Assembly: GCF_030272615.1 (NCBI RefSeq)
Contig: NC_081406.1
Coordinates: forward strand, 240,920,422 to 240,984,421
Reading direction: 5' to 3'
Origin: Cryptomeria japonica
Taxonomy: Eukaryota > Streptophyta > Pinopsida > Cupressales > Cupressaceae
Length of the DNA: 64,000 nucleotides
Position 1 is the stretch's first letter. Each line of letters starts with the position of its first letter. Positions 1 to 11,301 of the stretch are shown in pieces. The position numbers and the translations under genes are program-made. A model generated the notes under the pieces. It saw only the letters and a program-made list of their open reading frames with translations. It had not been told where the DNA came from and ran no database searches.

Positions 1-2636
1 AAACTATCAAACTATGAGCCTCAGGTCAAACCGGCATGGTGGCGAGATACTGAACACTGCGATTTCCACCAAGGGAGAGGACACAAGACAAGTAATTGTC
101 ATCGATTGAAAGATCTTATTTAGGATCTTATTGACCGAGGAGAAATTTAAATAGCAGGACATGACCCAAAAACAACAAATAATGATCATCTGATGTTCAA
201 AAATCCACTTCCATCACAAGATCAAAGGCGTCCTTCCACTTCCAGGCGAGACACTGAAACCACGGATTATACACAGGTTGTGTATAATTACACTGTAAAT
301 CACCTGTATGATGCCAATGAACAAGTTGCAACAATAACCTTCAAAAATCCCAACTCAAATTGCAATGTTGTTACACGTCGCAACAGAGTTACCATAAAGG
401 CAGCTCCACAAAGCACCACCTCCATCCCAAAGCAGTACAATCTTGTGGAACAATTAGATAAGACGCCTGTGCTCATATCCATTTTAGAGCTATTGCGTCT
501 ATCGCCCTCTCATAAAACTATCTTGGATCAAGCACTCCAAGAGGCATCAGTCCCTGCAAATCTGAATACAGACCAATTTCAAGCCATGGTTGGAAGTCTA
601 AAGTCATCACCTTGTCTCACTTTTTACGAAAGTGACAACTCTTCCTTCCAGCAACCTCATAACGCCTCACTCCACATCGAAAGATTTATTAACCAGCATA
701 GGATCAAGCGAGTCTTGATTGATAATGGAGCAGGCCTAAATATCTGTACACTACAATTGGTCACAGCATTGGGATATGCAATAGAATCAGTGGATCCTTG
801 TAAGAATATCACAATCAAAGCCTATGACAATGCGGAGCGTTCATCCAAAGGAGTTGTGGTACTCCCATTCCGAGTGGGCCTCATGGTAAAGCACATCATC
901 TCTCAGGTTTTGGACCTTCCTTTGCCATACAATCTACTGTTAGGGAGACCTTGGATACATGCCATGCAAGCCGTTCCATCTACCTACCATCAATGTATCA
1001 AGTTCCCACATAACAGTGCAGAGATCATAATCTTGGGCGATGCAAATCCCTTTGCATATTGCCATAATATTAGCCATCAACTAGAGATTACTGTTCCTAA
1101 TAATAGAGAAGCCATTCCCTCCACATCATATATAAGTCCCGCCTCTCTTGCCAGTTCGAACACCACTATACCAAAGCAAGAAAAGCTTAAAATGAAGATA
1201 GCAGAGGAAGGTCCTGGGGAATACAACTTGAGTCAACTCTTTTGTGTGGGACAAATGCCCACTTCTCCTAGAACACATGGTAAACCACATCAGTTACTCC
1301 AGCAACCACTAAACACGCCTACATGTGCTTTGATGCCTTTCATCCTTGGAAAGAGTCAAGAAGAAGAAACCCAAGATGAGGACTTAGCGGAATGGATCTA
1401 TAAAGATCCCATCACCACTGATATAACGCAAGCTACACTTCCTACAGATCAGTATGGCAAAGGTCTCCTCATTATGCAAAGAATGGGGTATGATGGTCAG
1501 AGTGCTTTGGGATATTGCAAACAAGGACGACATGAACCACTGCTCCCGGAATTAAAGCCCAAAGGTAATACAGGCCTAGGCTTTGAAAAAGAGATCTTTC
1601 CTAAGCTCAGATTCAAAGGAAAACCCAACAAACCATTATGTCAGCCTACTGCAAAAAGGACACCTTTCATTATCAAATCAGCCTCAAGCACCATCCCAAC
1701 TACCCCACCGAAGCTCAAAATTCCAACACCACCGTCTACAATACCAATCATCCCACCAATCGAACTCGTAATCCCATCAGCAGCACCATTAGCAGCAACA
1801 ACTATATCAGAACCCGTAGCAGCATCTATAGCACCAGCAGTTCCAACAGAAGCAACTGAGTCAATATTATCAATACTCCGTGTACCAGATTCCTTGATCC
1901 CCATCAATCTTCCTGCAGCACCGATTACTACAAAGGTACATCAACCAATCACACCTACAGTATTTAACTCAAAAGACATCCCAGTATGGTATAGTAATCG
2001 GATGCTGGAAAGTGACTCAGAGACCGACTCACATGAGTGGGAATTTGATTCTGTACAACTTAACACTTCAGATGAGGAAGATGCACCACTACCTCTACAA
2101 CGCAAAGACATCCCTGTTTACGGAGAAGCACAGATAAAGACCACTTGGGTTCCTGAACTGGAAACATCTTCCGTAGACCCTACGTCTCATCCTATGCCTG
2201 ATTCTGACAGGGAGAGTACCATCAATGACCTTCACCATAACGTCTTAACCCTCACTGATACATCTAACGCACTTAACCTAATCGATGAAGTAATGCCCAT
2301 TATCCACTCTGAACTCATCGAATGGAACCAACCAAATCCCTCATGTCTTGACTTCTTCCAAAATGATGAGGCCATCATTGACTTTTTGGAATTAAGGGAT
2401 AACCTACCAAGCGGGGATCACAAAGATGGATTCGCCATTGAACTTAATAGTGCAGCATACTTCAGGGTGGATGCCAAACCTTTCAGCTGCAAAAATATAA
2501 CAATAAAACATGGATCTTCCAGTGAAAACCACACTATGGCACTGTTTGATCCAACAAAAGTAAAAAGAAAGAGCATATCCAATGGTGAAAACCTCTCTGA
2601 GGCCCCTAAGGATGAAGGGTTTGACATTCTCCCTAC
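1..2636 (+). pseudogene. Outer element gag 3' end, protease and G-patch region
   Basis: The frame is open from base 1 except for TAG at 121 and TAA at 148, both plausibly former CAG/CAA codons; it then runs without a stop from 193 to the inner element. A gag zinc knuckle of form CX2HX4HX4C lies at nt 58-99. Counting from the ATG at 193, the retropepsin-like active site DNGAG is at residues 177-181 and the conserved LLGRPWIH block near residue 250. A G-patch rich in conserved Gly follows at about residues 421-466. After it comes a Pro/Thr/Ser-rich linker and an acidic stretch. The gene is cut at 2636 by the inner element and resumes at 15372 in the matching frame. The DNG (not DTG/DSG) active site is usual for this lineage. 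Confidence 0.85.
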
Positions 2637-4264
2637 TGTAGCATCGTAAATTGTACGCACTCGCTAGGGTGATACAATTTCGCACCTAGTTTAGCACCCG
2701 CCTTAGTGCGTTTTGCATTCTGCATTGCATTTCTCCTTAAGCACTTAATTAATCAAATTAATTAGGTCTAAGGCCCTATTTCATCATTTTCTACATCACA
2801 AAGTTGGGCCCTTTCACTAAAGCGCGCCCTTCGCATTTTATTCTTCCAATACACCACTTAATCAAAAACCCTAATTAAGTCCTATTTTGAACTTGGGGGC
2901 TTGGTTTCGGGGTCTAAACATCTCGAAATCACCTGTAACTTTGGGATTCTCTCTAAAATCATCATATCCGACGGCCCTGAAAATTTGGTGAAAAGTTGTC
3001 GGGACCATGGCGCCCGTGCAACATGGTCCCGGACATTTTTCCCGAAATTTTGGGAGCACGATCCAATCATAAAATAAAGCTTAACCCCAAGAAATTGGCG
3101 GGATATTCAATCTCTAGGTCGGCCAAAATACGAATTTACGACCTAGGGTTTCATACATAAAAGCTCTCTTTCCTCATTTGAAGGGATCGGATTTTTGTTT
3201 CCAGGAACTTCATATGCAGCAAAAGAGCAGATCTTTGAGGACTTCAACAACACTCAACATCATTCTATCAAGCATCTATCAAATTCATTCATTCATCCAA
3301 TTAGGGCTTGGAAGACATTGAAGAACAATAGGAGATTACCGACTGAAGATTGGCTTGTACTCCCCCCTTGAGGGTTGGGTATGATTTCATATTGTTTTCA
3401 TGTCCTTACATAAGCTTTGATATATCATTTATTCATGCTTTAGATCACATTGCATCTTGATTTAGAGCATTTGCATTATCATTTACAAGCAATTAGGGTT
3501 TACTTTCTAGGTTGCTCTAGTTTGCTTTCTTGCATTTTGGACCTTGCACACACACTAGGTCTACACACACAATACATTTTACAAAACAACTTGGCTATTC
3601 ATGGAGGTGGAAATCACCAAAGCGGGGGTTTGACTAAGGCAAAACCCTATATAGCCGCCCTTCCCCCTTTTTAGATATTATTGCAGGTTTCGAGATTCGG
3701 ACGACGCCGTAGGACACAGATCCGGAAAGAGGAGACTGAGACAGAACTCTGTGTGCAATTGCAGCTCAGAAGACTGGGACAGGGGCGCTGGGCGCCCTGG
3801 TCCCTGGGACAGAGGCGCTGGGCGCCCTGGTCCTCCGGACAGACAGCTTTCCGACAGTTTCTAGACAGTGTTTCAGGGTGCAAAACAGTGGTTTCCAGTG
3901 CAGTTTTCAGGACAGTGGCACCCACGCCCCTGTCCCGAACATTTTCAGTCTGATTTTGACTCTGGGTACATATCTGCATTCTTATTTTATCCTTACATTT
4001 ACAGCTATTCATTGCTTAATCTCAATTCTGCAAACTTGTTACTAGTTCATACTTACATTTTGAGGTTAGGGTTTGAACTTGTATCATTTTAGCTTTCAAT
4101 TTCAACAAGGGAATAGAAATCCTAATAGATATCCCGTGGCTCTCTCTTTCACCAAAAGAAGTAGCCAACCGTGCGATATCTCTAGGCTCTTTCGTATTCC
4201 GTAATGTGTGTCAAAAGGTAGGATTAGGGCACGATTAACCTAGTCTCGCTTTTTCCCCTACACA
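2637..4264 (+). repeat. 5' LTR of inner element
   Basis: The LTR starts TGTAGCATCG and ends CCCCTACACA, and matches 13744-15371 along its whole length without visible indels. It holds the 15-mer GGGACCATGGCGCCC at 3001-3015 and two 30-bp units, each with GGCGCT followed by GGCGCC, at 3784-3826. Possible TATA signals are ACATAAAAGC near 3155 and CCTATATAG near 3648; I cannot say which is used. Open frames inside it are not credible genes. Confidence 0.95.
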
Positions 4265-4267
4265 TTT

Positions 4268-4285
4268 TGGTGAACCCGACGTGAA
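4268..4285 (+). promoter_or_regulatory. Primer-binding site of inner element
   Basis: TGGTGAACCCGACGTG starts 3 nt after the LTR end. It begins with TGG, complementary to the CCA end of a tRNA, and sits where the minus-strand primer should anneal. I could not assign the tRNA with confidence. Confidence 0.75.
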
Positions 4286-4432
4286 ACTATCATTGCTTCC
4301 TCTTGCATTGCATTTGTTAGATCTAGATTTAGTGTGTTTTTTTTTCATTTCATTAAAAGAGAAAAAGAAAAAAAAAAAGAGAACTTGTGTTTCTTTGCAT
4401 TGTGTGTTTCAATTTTATGCAATCTTTTCAAA

Positions 4433-5521
4433 ATGTCAGATTTTTATTTGCAAAATGTTCATGCATTTGATGATTATTATGAGTATAGCCAAGATGAATT
4501 AGATGAAGCCTTAGATGAGTTTTTAAACCCTAAGGATGCTAAACCTTCATTTTACCAAAAACTCATAAACCTTGTTACTATGCCATTTAGGTGTGATGAG
4601 AAAGATATGACGAATGATTCCTCTCAAGGATACATTCCTATCCACTCTTCCCCTGAATCTAGTAACATGGTTGTTTTCAATAATCCCCTCTATGAGGAGA
4701 TGTCTCCTTTTGAATCAAAAGACAAACCTTTTAACCGATATGATCATGCTTTGTTGGATGATGCCCTTGATGACTTTGTGGCTTTGTCGAAACCTATAAA
4801 CAAAAACAAGACCTCTAAATTGGTTAACATGATAAATTTGAATGAATATAACAAACCTCTCTTTGAAGTCCAAGGTGCTTATCCTTTTCCCACCTTTCAA
4901 ATTCCTAAGACTCCTCTCCTTACTGTCCAAGGGAGGTATGATCATGATTCCTTTTGTACTCCGAATAAACCAATCATCACCGTACAAGGAAGAAAATCTA
5001 TAAGTCCTTACAATTATGCTAAGCAAATAACTAGACAGAGTTATCATGCGGTTGCCCATACCTATCATACCAGAAATAATAGGCAACCTAATCCTCCTCC
5101 TGTTGTTCCAGTCTCTCTTCCTAATCCTCAACCAATTCTTCCTCAAGCTCCCCATATTTTGCAAGTTATGGGTAAGGAATATGATCTCATAGAACAGCTT
5201 AAAGCTACCCCTGCTAAGATATCCCTTTGGGATTTGATTCAAACTTCTTCCACTTATCATGGAATGTTACAAGATGCCTTGAAAGATTTGAATGTTCCTC
5301 CACCGAATACATCTAGTAATATAGCATCTTTTGTTAACTCTGTGATGAATCCTAAACCTCAAATTGTGTTTACGCAAGATGAGTTGCCTACTAGTGAAGT
5401 CCAACAAAAATATGATCCCTTGATGATTGTGGTTGTCATGAAAGACACTGCTATAAGACGAACACTAGTAGATAATGGCTCTGGCCTTAATGTGTGTAGC
5501 ATCAATTTATGCATAAGATGA
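4433..5521 (+). pseudogene. Inner element N-terminal polyprotein and start of protease
   Basis: I chose the ATG at 4433 (MSDFYLQNV) because upstream codons in this frame are low complexity next to an A-rich run. The protein has acidic repeats (DELDEALDEF, later DDALDDF), then three degenerate repeats centred on VQG (VQGAY, VQGRY, VQGRK), a Pro-rich linker and a stretch similar to the outer element before the protease (YDLIEQL against YNLVEQL). It ends just after the active site LVDNGSGLN. The rest of the protease is in another frame from 5509, so a small indel lies at about 5500-5515. I see neither a capsid domain nor a zinc knuckle, unlike the outer element. Confidence 0.7.
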
Positions 5522-8500
5522 ATGTGGATACATCTCTTATGGAGCCTGACTCTCGTTCCATTCGTGGCTTTGACAATGTGGCTAAGACTTCATTGGGTAT
5601 CATCACCTTACCTCTCACAGTGGGACCTGTTACTTTGCCTACTCTTATCCATGTTATGCTGGGAAATTTAACATACAACTTGTTATTAGGGAGGCCTTGG
5701 ATCCACAGCATGCAAGCTGTCCCCTCTACATTGCATAGACAAGTTAAATTCATCTATAACAATAAGACATATACTTTGATGGGAGATTCTAATTTTCAAG
5801 CATGTCTACAAACATCTAAAGGAGATTCTTCTAAGCCATCCTCGTCTAATGATGACTCTTTAAACAAGAAACCTATTGATGAGTCTTCGTTTCCCGAGGA
5901 TCAAAATCCTTGGGATGAATCTGGAATTCCTAAGGAAGATCCTTCTCGGATTGACATTACACAAAAAAAGGATTTTGATCCTGAGAAGGTTCTCGTAGAA
6001 GATGATTGGGGATCTCTTGATTTTAATCCTACCTTTGTGGGTGAATATAGGATTCCTTCTAGAGAGCTTAAAGTTGAAAAGAAGGAAGAAACTGAAAATC
6101 ACAAAGTTGAAAAGAAGGAAGAAACTAAAAATCAATCAACCCTGCCTGAGGCTATGAGTAATAACTTTGTGGCCGCTTCTCAAACTTCCTCTTCTCACAT
6201 CTATAACTATGAAGAGTTTGATTCTTTGTCTTATGAAAAACCACCTTCTTTTCCTGAAATGGCTGATCGCTATGGTCGTGGTTTTCGCATTTTTGCTAAG
6301 CATGGGTATCATGGAAAAGGTTGTGGTGCTAATGAACAAGGGATTAGAGTTCCTCTAGAGACTAATTTTCATAATTATGCCTTTGGACTTGGTTATAATC
6401 CCTGCAGACATACTAAAGCCTCTAAAAGACCATGCATTAGTGTTAATACTATCTCTACATCTTTATCAATACAACACCCTGAGTATATTGATGAGGGTTT
6501 TTTGGATGATTGTGCTCTGGATATCTTCCCTACTGACGATGCTTTAGCTGAGTTCTTGGGAGCCTATGACACTCTTCCTCGTTATCATCACAATAGGGGT
6601 CTCCCTTATTGTTTGAACACTGAAGCTTATTTTGGAAAAGAGATTGATAATGATAAGATTGTGAAAGAATTCCCTCAGTTAAAGGATACTCCTCAACAAA
6701 GTAACCTCCTCATAAGTGATACCCTTGATGTTAAGATGGATCCTTGCAACAAAGAAAAAATCATTAAAATTGGAAAATGTTTGGATGAAGAAGAACAGAA
6801 ACAATATGAAGAGCTATTGCATGAATTCCCTGAGATCTTTGCTTGGGCATATTCTGACATGCCTGGTATAGATCCTAAGATTGTTACTCATAATATTGTC
6901 CTAGTTCCTGATGCTAAGCCTGTGAAACAAAAGATTCAAAAAATGAATCCTAAGATAGCTCTGCTTGTTAAAGCTGAGATTGAAAAATTATTAGAGGCTG
7001 GATTTATCTGCCCTATTGACTATTCCCCCTGGATTTCAAACATTGTCGCTGTGGCTAAACCAGATAACAAAATAAGGATGTGTACTGACTTTCGGGATCT
7101 AAATAAGGCTTCTTTAAAAGATGATTTCCCTCTTCCAAACATTGACATGATAGTTGATTCTACGGCAGGACATGCCTTGTTATCCTTCATGGATGGTTTT
7201 TCAGGCTATAATCAAATTTTCATAAACCCTCAAGATCAATTCAAAACCGCTTTCACCACTCCTTGGGGTACATTTTGTTGGATAATGATGCCTTTTGGAC
7301 TAAAAAACGCCGGTGCAACTTATCAACGAGCGATGACCCTTATCTTTCATGATTATATGCATAAGATTTTAGAGGATTATGTTGATGATATTTTGGCTAA
7401 ATCCTTTCTTCGCATGGATCATGTTAAAGTCCTTCGTCAAATTTTTGAAAGAATTCGTAAATATCACATGCGCTTGAATCCCCGAAAATGTGTTTTTGGT
7501 GTGGATAGTGGAAAACTATTAGGGTTCATAGTTTCGCATCGTGGGATTGAGGTGGATACTAAGAAAATAGATGCTATTGTTAACATGCCACCTCCTCGAA
7601 ATGTATCTCAACTTAAAAGCTTACAAGGAAAGATTCAAGCTATTCGTAGGTTTGTGTCTCAACTTGCGGATCGTACCTTTCCTTTTACTCAACTTCTTAA
7701 AAAGGATATCACTTTTCAGTGGAATGAGGATTGTCAACAAGCATTTGAAGATTTAAAAGTGTATTTAGCTAGTCCTCCTATTCTTCAACCTGCCGAACCT
7801 TCTAAACCCTTTATCCTGTATACAGCTGCTTCTTCTCATGCTCTCGCAGCATTGTTAGCACAACATGATAAAGATGGTAAGGAGTGTCCGGTGTATTACA
7901 TAAGTCGTACTTTACTCGATTATGAGACCCGATATTCTGTGATAGAAAGATAATGCTTGGCCGTGGTGTTTGCGACTCAGAAATTGAGACATTATCTTTT
8001 AAATTCAGAAGTCCATGTCATGGTTAAGTTTGATCCGTTGAAGCATCTTTTCTCTAAAACTGATTTATCAGGACGTCTCGCTAAGTGGGTTATGATGTTA
8101 ACTGAATTTGACCTTAAATTTGTTTCACAAAGAGCAATTAAAGGACAAGCGTTGACCGATCACTTAGTTGAGGCCCCTTCACCCTTCTCCTTCCCTAACC
8201 CTGAGTCCTTTCCTGATGACTTCATTCTTTCTATAGAGGAAGATGAAACTTGGGAGTTATTCTTTGATGGCTCTAAGTGTCGTACGGGATCGGGGGCAGG
8301 TGTTGTTCTGATTTCTCCTACAAAGAAACCTATTCCCTTGTCATATCGTCTAAATTTCCTGTGTACCAATAACATTGCTGAGTATGAGGCTCTTATAGCA
8401 GGAATAAAAGCAGCCCTAGCTCTTAATATAAAACACATACATATCTATGGAGATTCGCAATTGATTATAAGACAAGTAACAGGACTATATCAAGCGAAAC

Positions 8501-10005
8501 AGGACAAATTATCACAATATAAAGACCTTGCTATATCTTTATTACAAAATTTTGATTCTTATACCATGGAACCTGTTCCTCGAAAAGATAATCGACATGC
8601 AGATGCAATGGCATGTGTGGCTTCATTAGTATCTTTAGAGGACCCTATGGTTGATCTTAACTTTGTTATTCACAATCTTACTTCTCCAGCTATTGAAGAT
8701 GATTCTAGCTTGGTAACATGTTGTGACTTTGTAGACTCAGATGAATGGTTCTCGCATATTGTAAGATATTTGACCGATGGTACCCTCCCTGATTTTGCTA
8801 ATAGGAACACTAGGGCTAGAATCCGCAAGTTGTCTGCTAGATATATCATCCTTTCTAATGTCCTTTATCGAAGGGGTTATGATGGTCTTCTCCTTCGTTG
8901 TCTTAACAAGTCGGAAATCCCTATTGCCCTTGAAGAGGCACATTCGGGTGCCTGTGGGGGGCACTTTGGGGGCAAATCCCTGGTTCATAGGCTGCTTCGT
9001 ATGGGATACTATTGGCAAACTATGCAGAAGGATTCCTTTTCATTTGTTAAGAAATGTCATCAATGTCAACAACACAATAACCTGATTCATGCTCCTGCCC
9101 AAGAACTTCGCTCTCAAGTAGCTTCTTGGCCCTTCTCCACATGGGGTTTGGATCTTATTGGAAAAATCTCTCCTCCTTCATCTCAAGGACACACCTTCAT
9201 TATAACCGCAACAGATTACTTTACGAAGTGGGTAGAGGCTATTCCCCTTCGCTCTACTACTGCTGAAGTGATTTGTCAATTTCTTCTAGAAAACATTATT
9301 TCTCGATTTGGGATACCTTCCACTATTATATCAGATAATGGAACATCATTTAAGAACAAGGATGTGAAGAAATTCCTCGAGAAGTATCATATCAAACATC
9401 AATTTTCTACACCGTATTACCCTCAGTCAAATGGTCAAGCCAAATCATCTAATAAGATAATTGAGCAAATTCTTCGTAAAACCGTAAATAAGCATGGTAA
9501 GGATTGGAGTAACCAGCTAATCTACGCTCTTTGGGCTTACCGAATGAGTGTACGAATTGCTACGGGAACTACTCCTTATAATCTTGTTTATGGTGCTGAC
9601 GCTATTATGCCCTTAGAGTTAGAAATTCCATCACTTAGGGTTTCTCTTAAAGGTATAGTAGATGATGACTCCTATAGTGAACAACGACTTCAACAGCTTG
9701 AGATGCTTGATGAATAGCGTATAAATGCTCTTGAGCATATTCAAGCGTATCACAAAACTCTACAGCGAAGCTATAATGATAAGGTCATTCAACGTTCCTT
9801 CTCAGTAGGTGATTTAGTCCTTTATGAGAATCAGCGCAATGTGAATGCCTTGCCGGCCGAAAAGGGAAAATTTAGTCCTAATTGGCTTGGACCATATATT
9901 GTCATTGAGGATTATGGATCAGGTGCTTACAAAATAGCGGATGTAGACAGTACACCTCTTAAAGAACCTATCAATGCTATGCACTTGCGTAGATATTATG
10001 CTTAA
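5509..10005 (+). pseudogene. Inner element pol: protease end, G-patch, RT, RNase H, integrase
   Basis: One reading frame is broken only by TAA at 7951-7953 and TAG at 9715-9717. Order: protease C-terminal block LLGRPWIHSMQAV (about 5683-5721), acidic linker, G-patch (about 6265-6400), reverse transcriptase with YVDD at 7378-7389, the RT-linked RNase H, a second RNase H starting at FFDGS near 8260 with its E, D and D residues, an integrase zinc finger ending CHQCQQ near 9070, the DDE core (GLDLIG, SDNGTSF near 9335) and a C-terminal part with WLGPYIV near 9886. There is no chromodomain. The dual RNase H places it in the Tat group. The frame continues after 9717 to a natural stop at 10003-10005. 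Confidence 0.92.
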
Positions 10006-10602
10006 ATTCTTCACTTCTTATCTATCTTCTTCAACATTGGATAATATCTTAGTATTTCTTAATTAAAAGCAAAATAGAATTAAATGTTATGATGTTTGAT
10101 CTATATTGCTTCGTTCCTGACAAGTATTTCTTCTTGCTTTATAGTTTGTCTTGAATTCATTAATGTAAATTGTAAAAGGTTTACATTTTCATAATACTAG
10201 CATATTATACAGTGTCTTTATGTGTTAAGTAGAATCGTATCATGTTGTGTTTAAGTTCAAAATTAAATCACATTAGTTGTATGATTCTTAGACTTAATGC
10301 ATATTTCTTCCTTATCATCAATGTTGTACTTGATTAAATATTTTAATTAAGTCACACATGTATCAATTTAATCATGGAGCATTGAGAAATCAATCACATA
10401 GAAATTAAATCCTGAACATACATGTACATTTACCAAATGTATTAGATTTAATCAAAACAAAATATACATTGTTTTAGGCATTAAAGATAACACATTTGAG
10501 ACAAAAACGAGAAGCATGTATATATACATATATATGTGTGGATCGTGTACAAACATAGATCACTATATATCCAAACTGTGATCTCTCTCTTACATCATAC
10601 AA
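10006..10602. other. Inner element spacer between integrase and antisense ORFs
   Basis: AT-rich non-coding sequence. It holds a TA-rich stretch (10518-10536). I see no gene, repeat array or RNA here. Confidence 0.6.
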
Positions 10603-11079
10603 TCATCTCCTATCCCTAGGGCTAGTGGCTGGAGAGTGACGACTGGATGCTCCCTCCTGATCTGGCCGTGGAGGTGGACCCATGGGTGTGTAGCGCGATA
10701 CAGATCGTGAGTGACTCCGAGAGGAACTCCTACGATCCCTATCCATGAGGATCGCACGATAGGTGGTAGCCTCAGTCTGGGCCGCTACTAGATCTCGCCG
10801 CACCTGCTGGAGGTCCTCTGATAGGACTCTCTCTCTCTGCCCCGCCTGACGGAGATCCTCTGATAGGATTCTCTCTCTCTCCCTCCATATATCTACCTGT
10901 AATCGGAATGGGAAAAACAAATCCTCATGCCGACCCGCGTTCCCCTGAGGCCTGTAGGTAATCTGTGAGGAACTAGGAATCTGTGCTATCATGGAGATGT
11001 CTGTCATTGCCTGCTGAATCAAGGAACGCCATTCATGCACATTAGCTGTGGCAGTAGAATAGATCTTTTTTAGTACCAT
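10603..11079 (-). CDS. Antisense coiled-coil / RS-rich ORF of inner element
   Basis: An open frame of 158 residues. The middle (about residues 65-115) has two near-identical heptad-rich units (RERILSEDLRQ and RERVLSEDLQQ) that should form a coiled coil. The C-terminus is rich in Ser and Arg (SSSRSHSRSVSRY) and in Pro. In the outer element the matching position, behind the PMD gene, also encodes a low-complexity plus coiled-coil protein. It is therefore likely a 3' exon or second cistron of the antisense PMD gene. A frame with sensible codon use also exists between 11301 and 11134, but I could not place a convincing intron. Function unknown. Confidence 0.55.
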   Translation of the reverse strand: MVLKKIYSTATANVHEWRSLIQQAMTDISMIAQIPSSSQITYRPQGNAGRHEDLFFPFRLQVDIWRERERILSEDLRQAGQRERVLSEDLQQVRRDLVAAQTEATTYRAILMDRDRRSSSRSHSRSVSRYTPMGPPPRPDQEGASSRHSPATSPRDRR

Positions 11080-11301
11080 TCTATATCATCAAAGCATTAA
11101 TCAACCAATATAAACCTACTATACCTGGATCTCCCTCGCGCCAGTAGGGATCATGATATGGTAGCATCTGTGACTGGGAACCGCTAGGCTCCCCTCACTC
11201 GAATACTCTATCCACAATGGGTGTAGGCTGGATGGTACTGGTGACAGGTCTCCGTATCGCCTCTTGTTCCCCCTGTTGGGGAATAAAAGGTGGGTCCAGG
11301 G

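Noticed and set aside
1641-1907. Minus-strand Gly/Ala/Ile-rich open frame
   Set aside because: Reverse complement of the Pro/Thr/Ser-rich linker of the outer polyprotein.
3450-4092. Open frames inside the inner LTR, repeated at 14557-15199
   Set aside because: Present because the LTR is duplicated; they lack domains and change frame between the two LTRs by substitutions.
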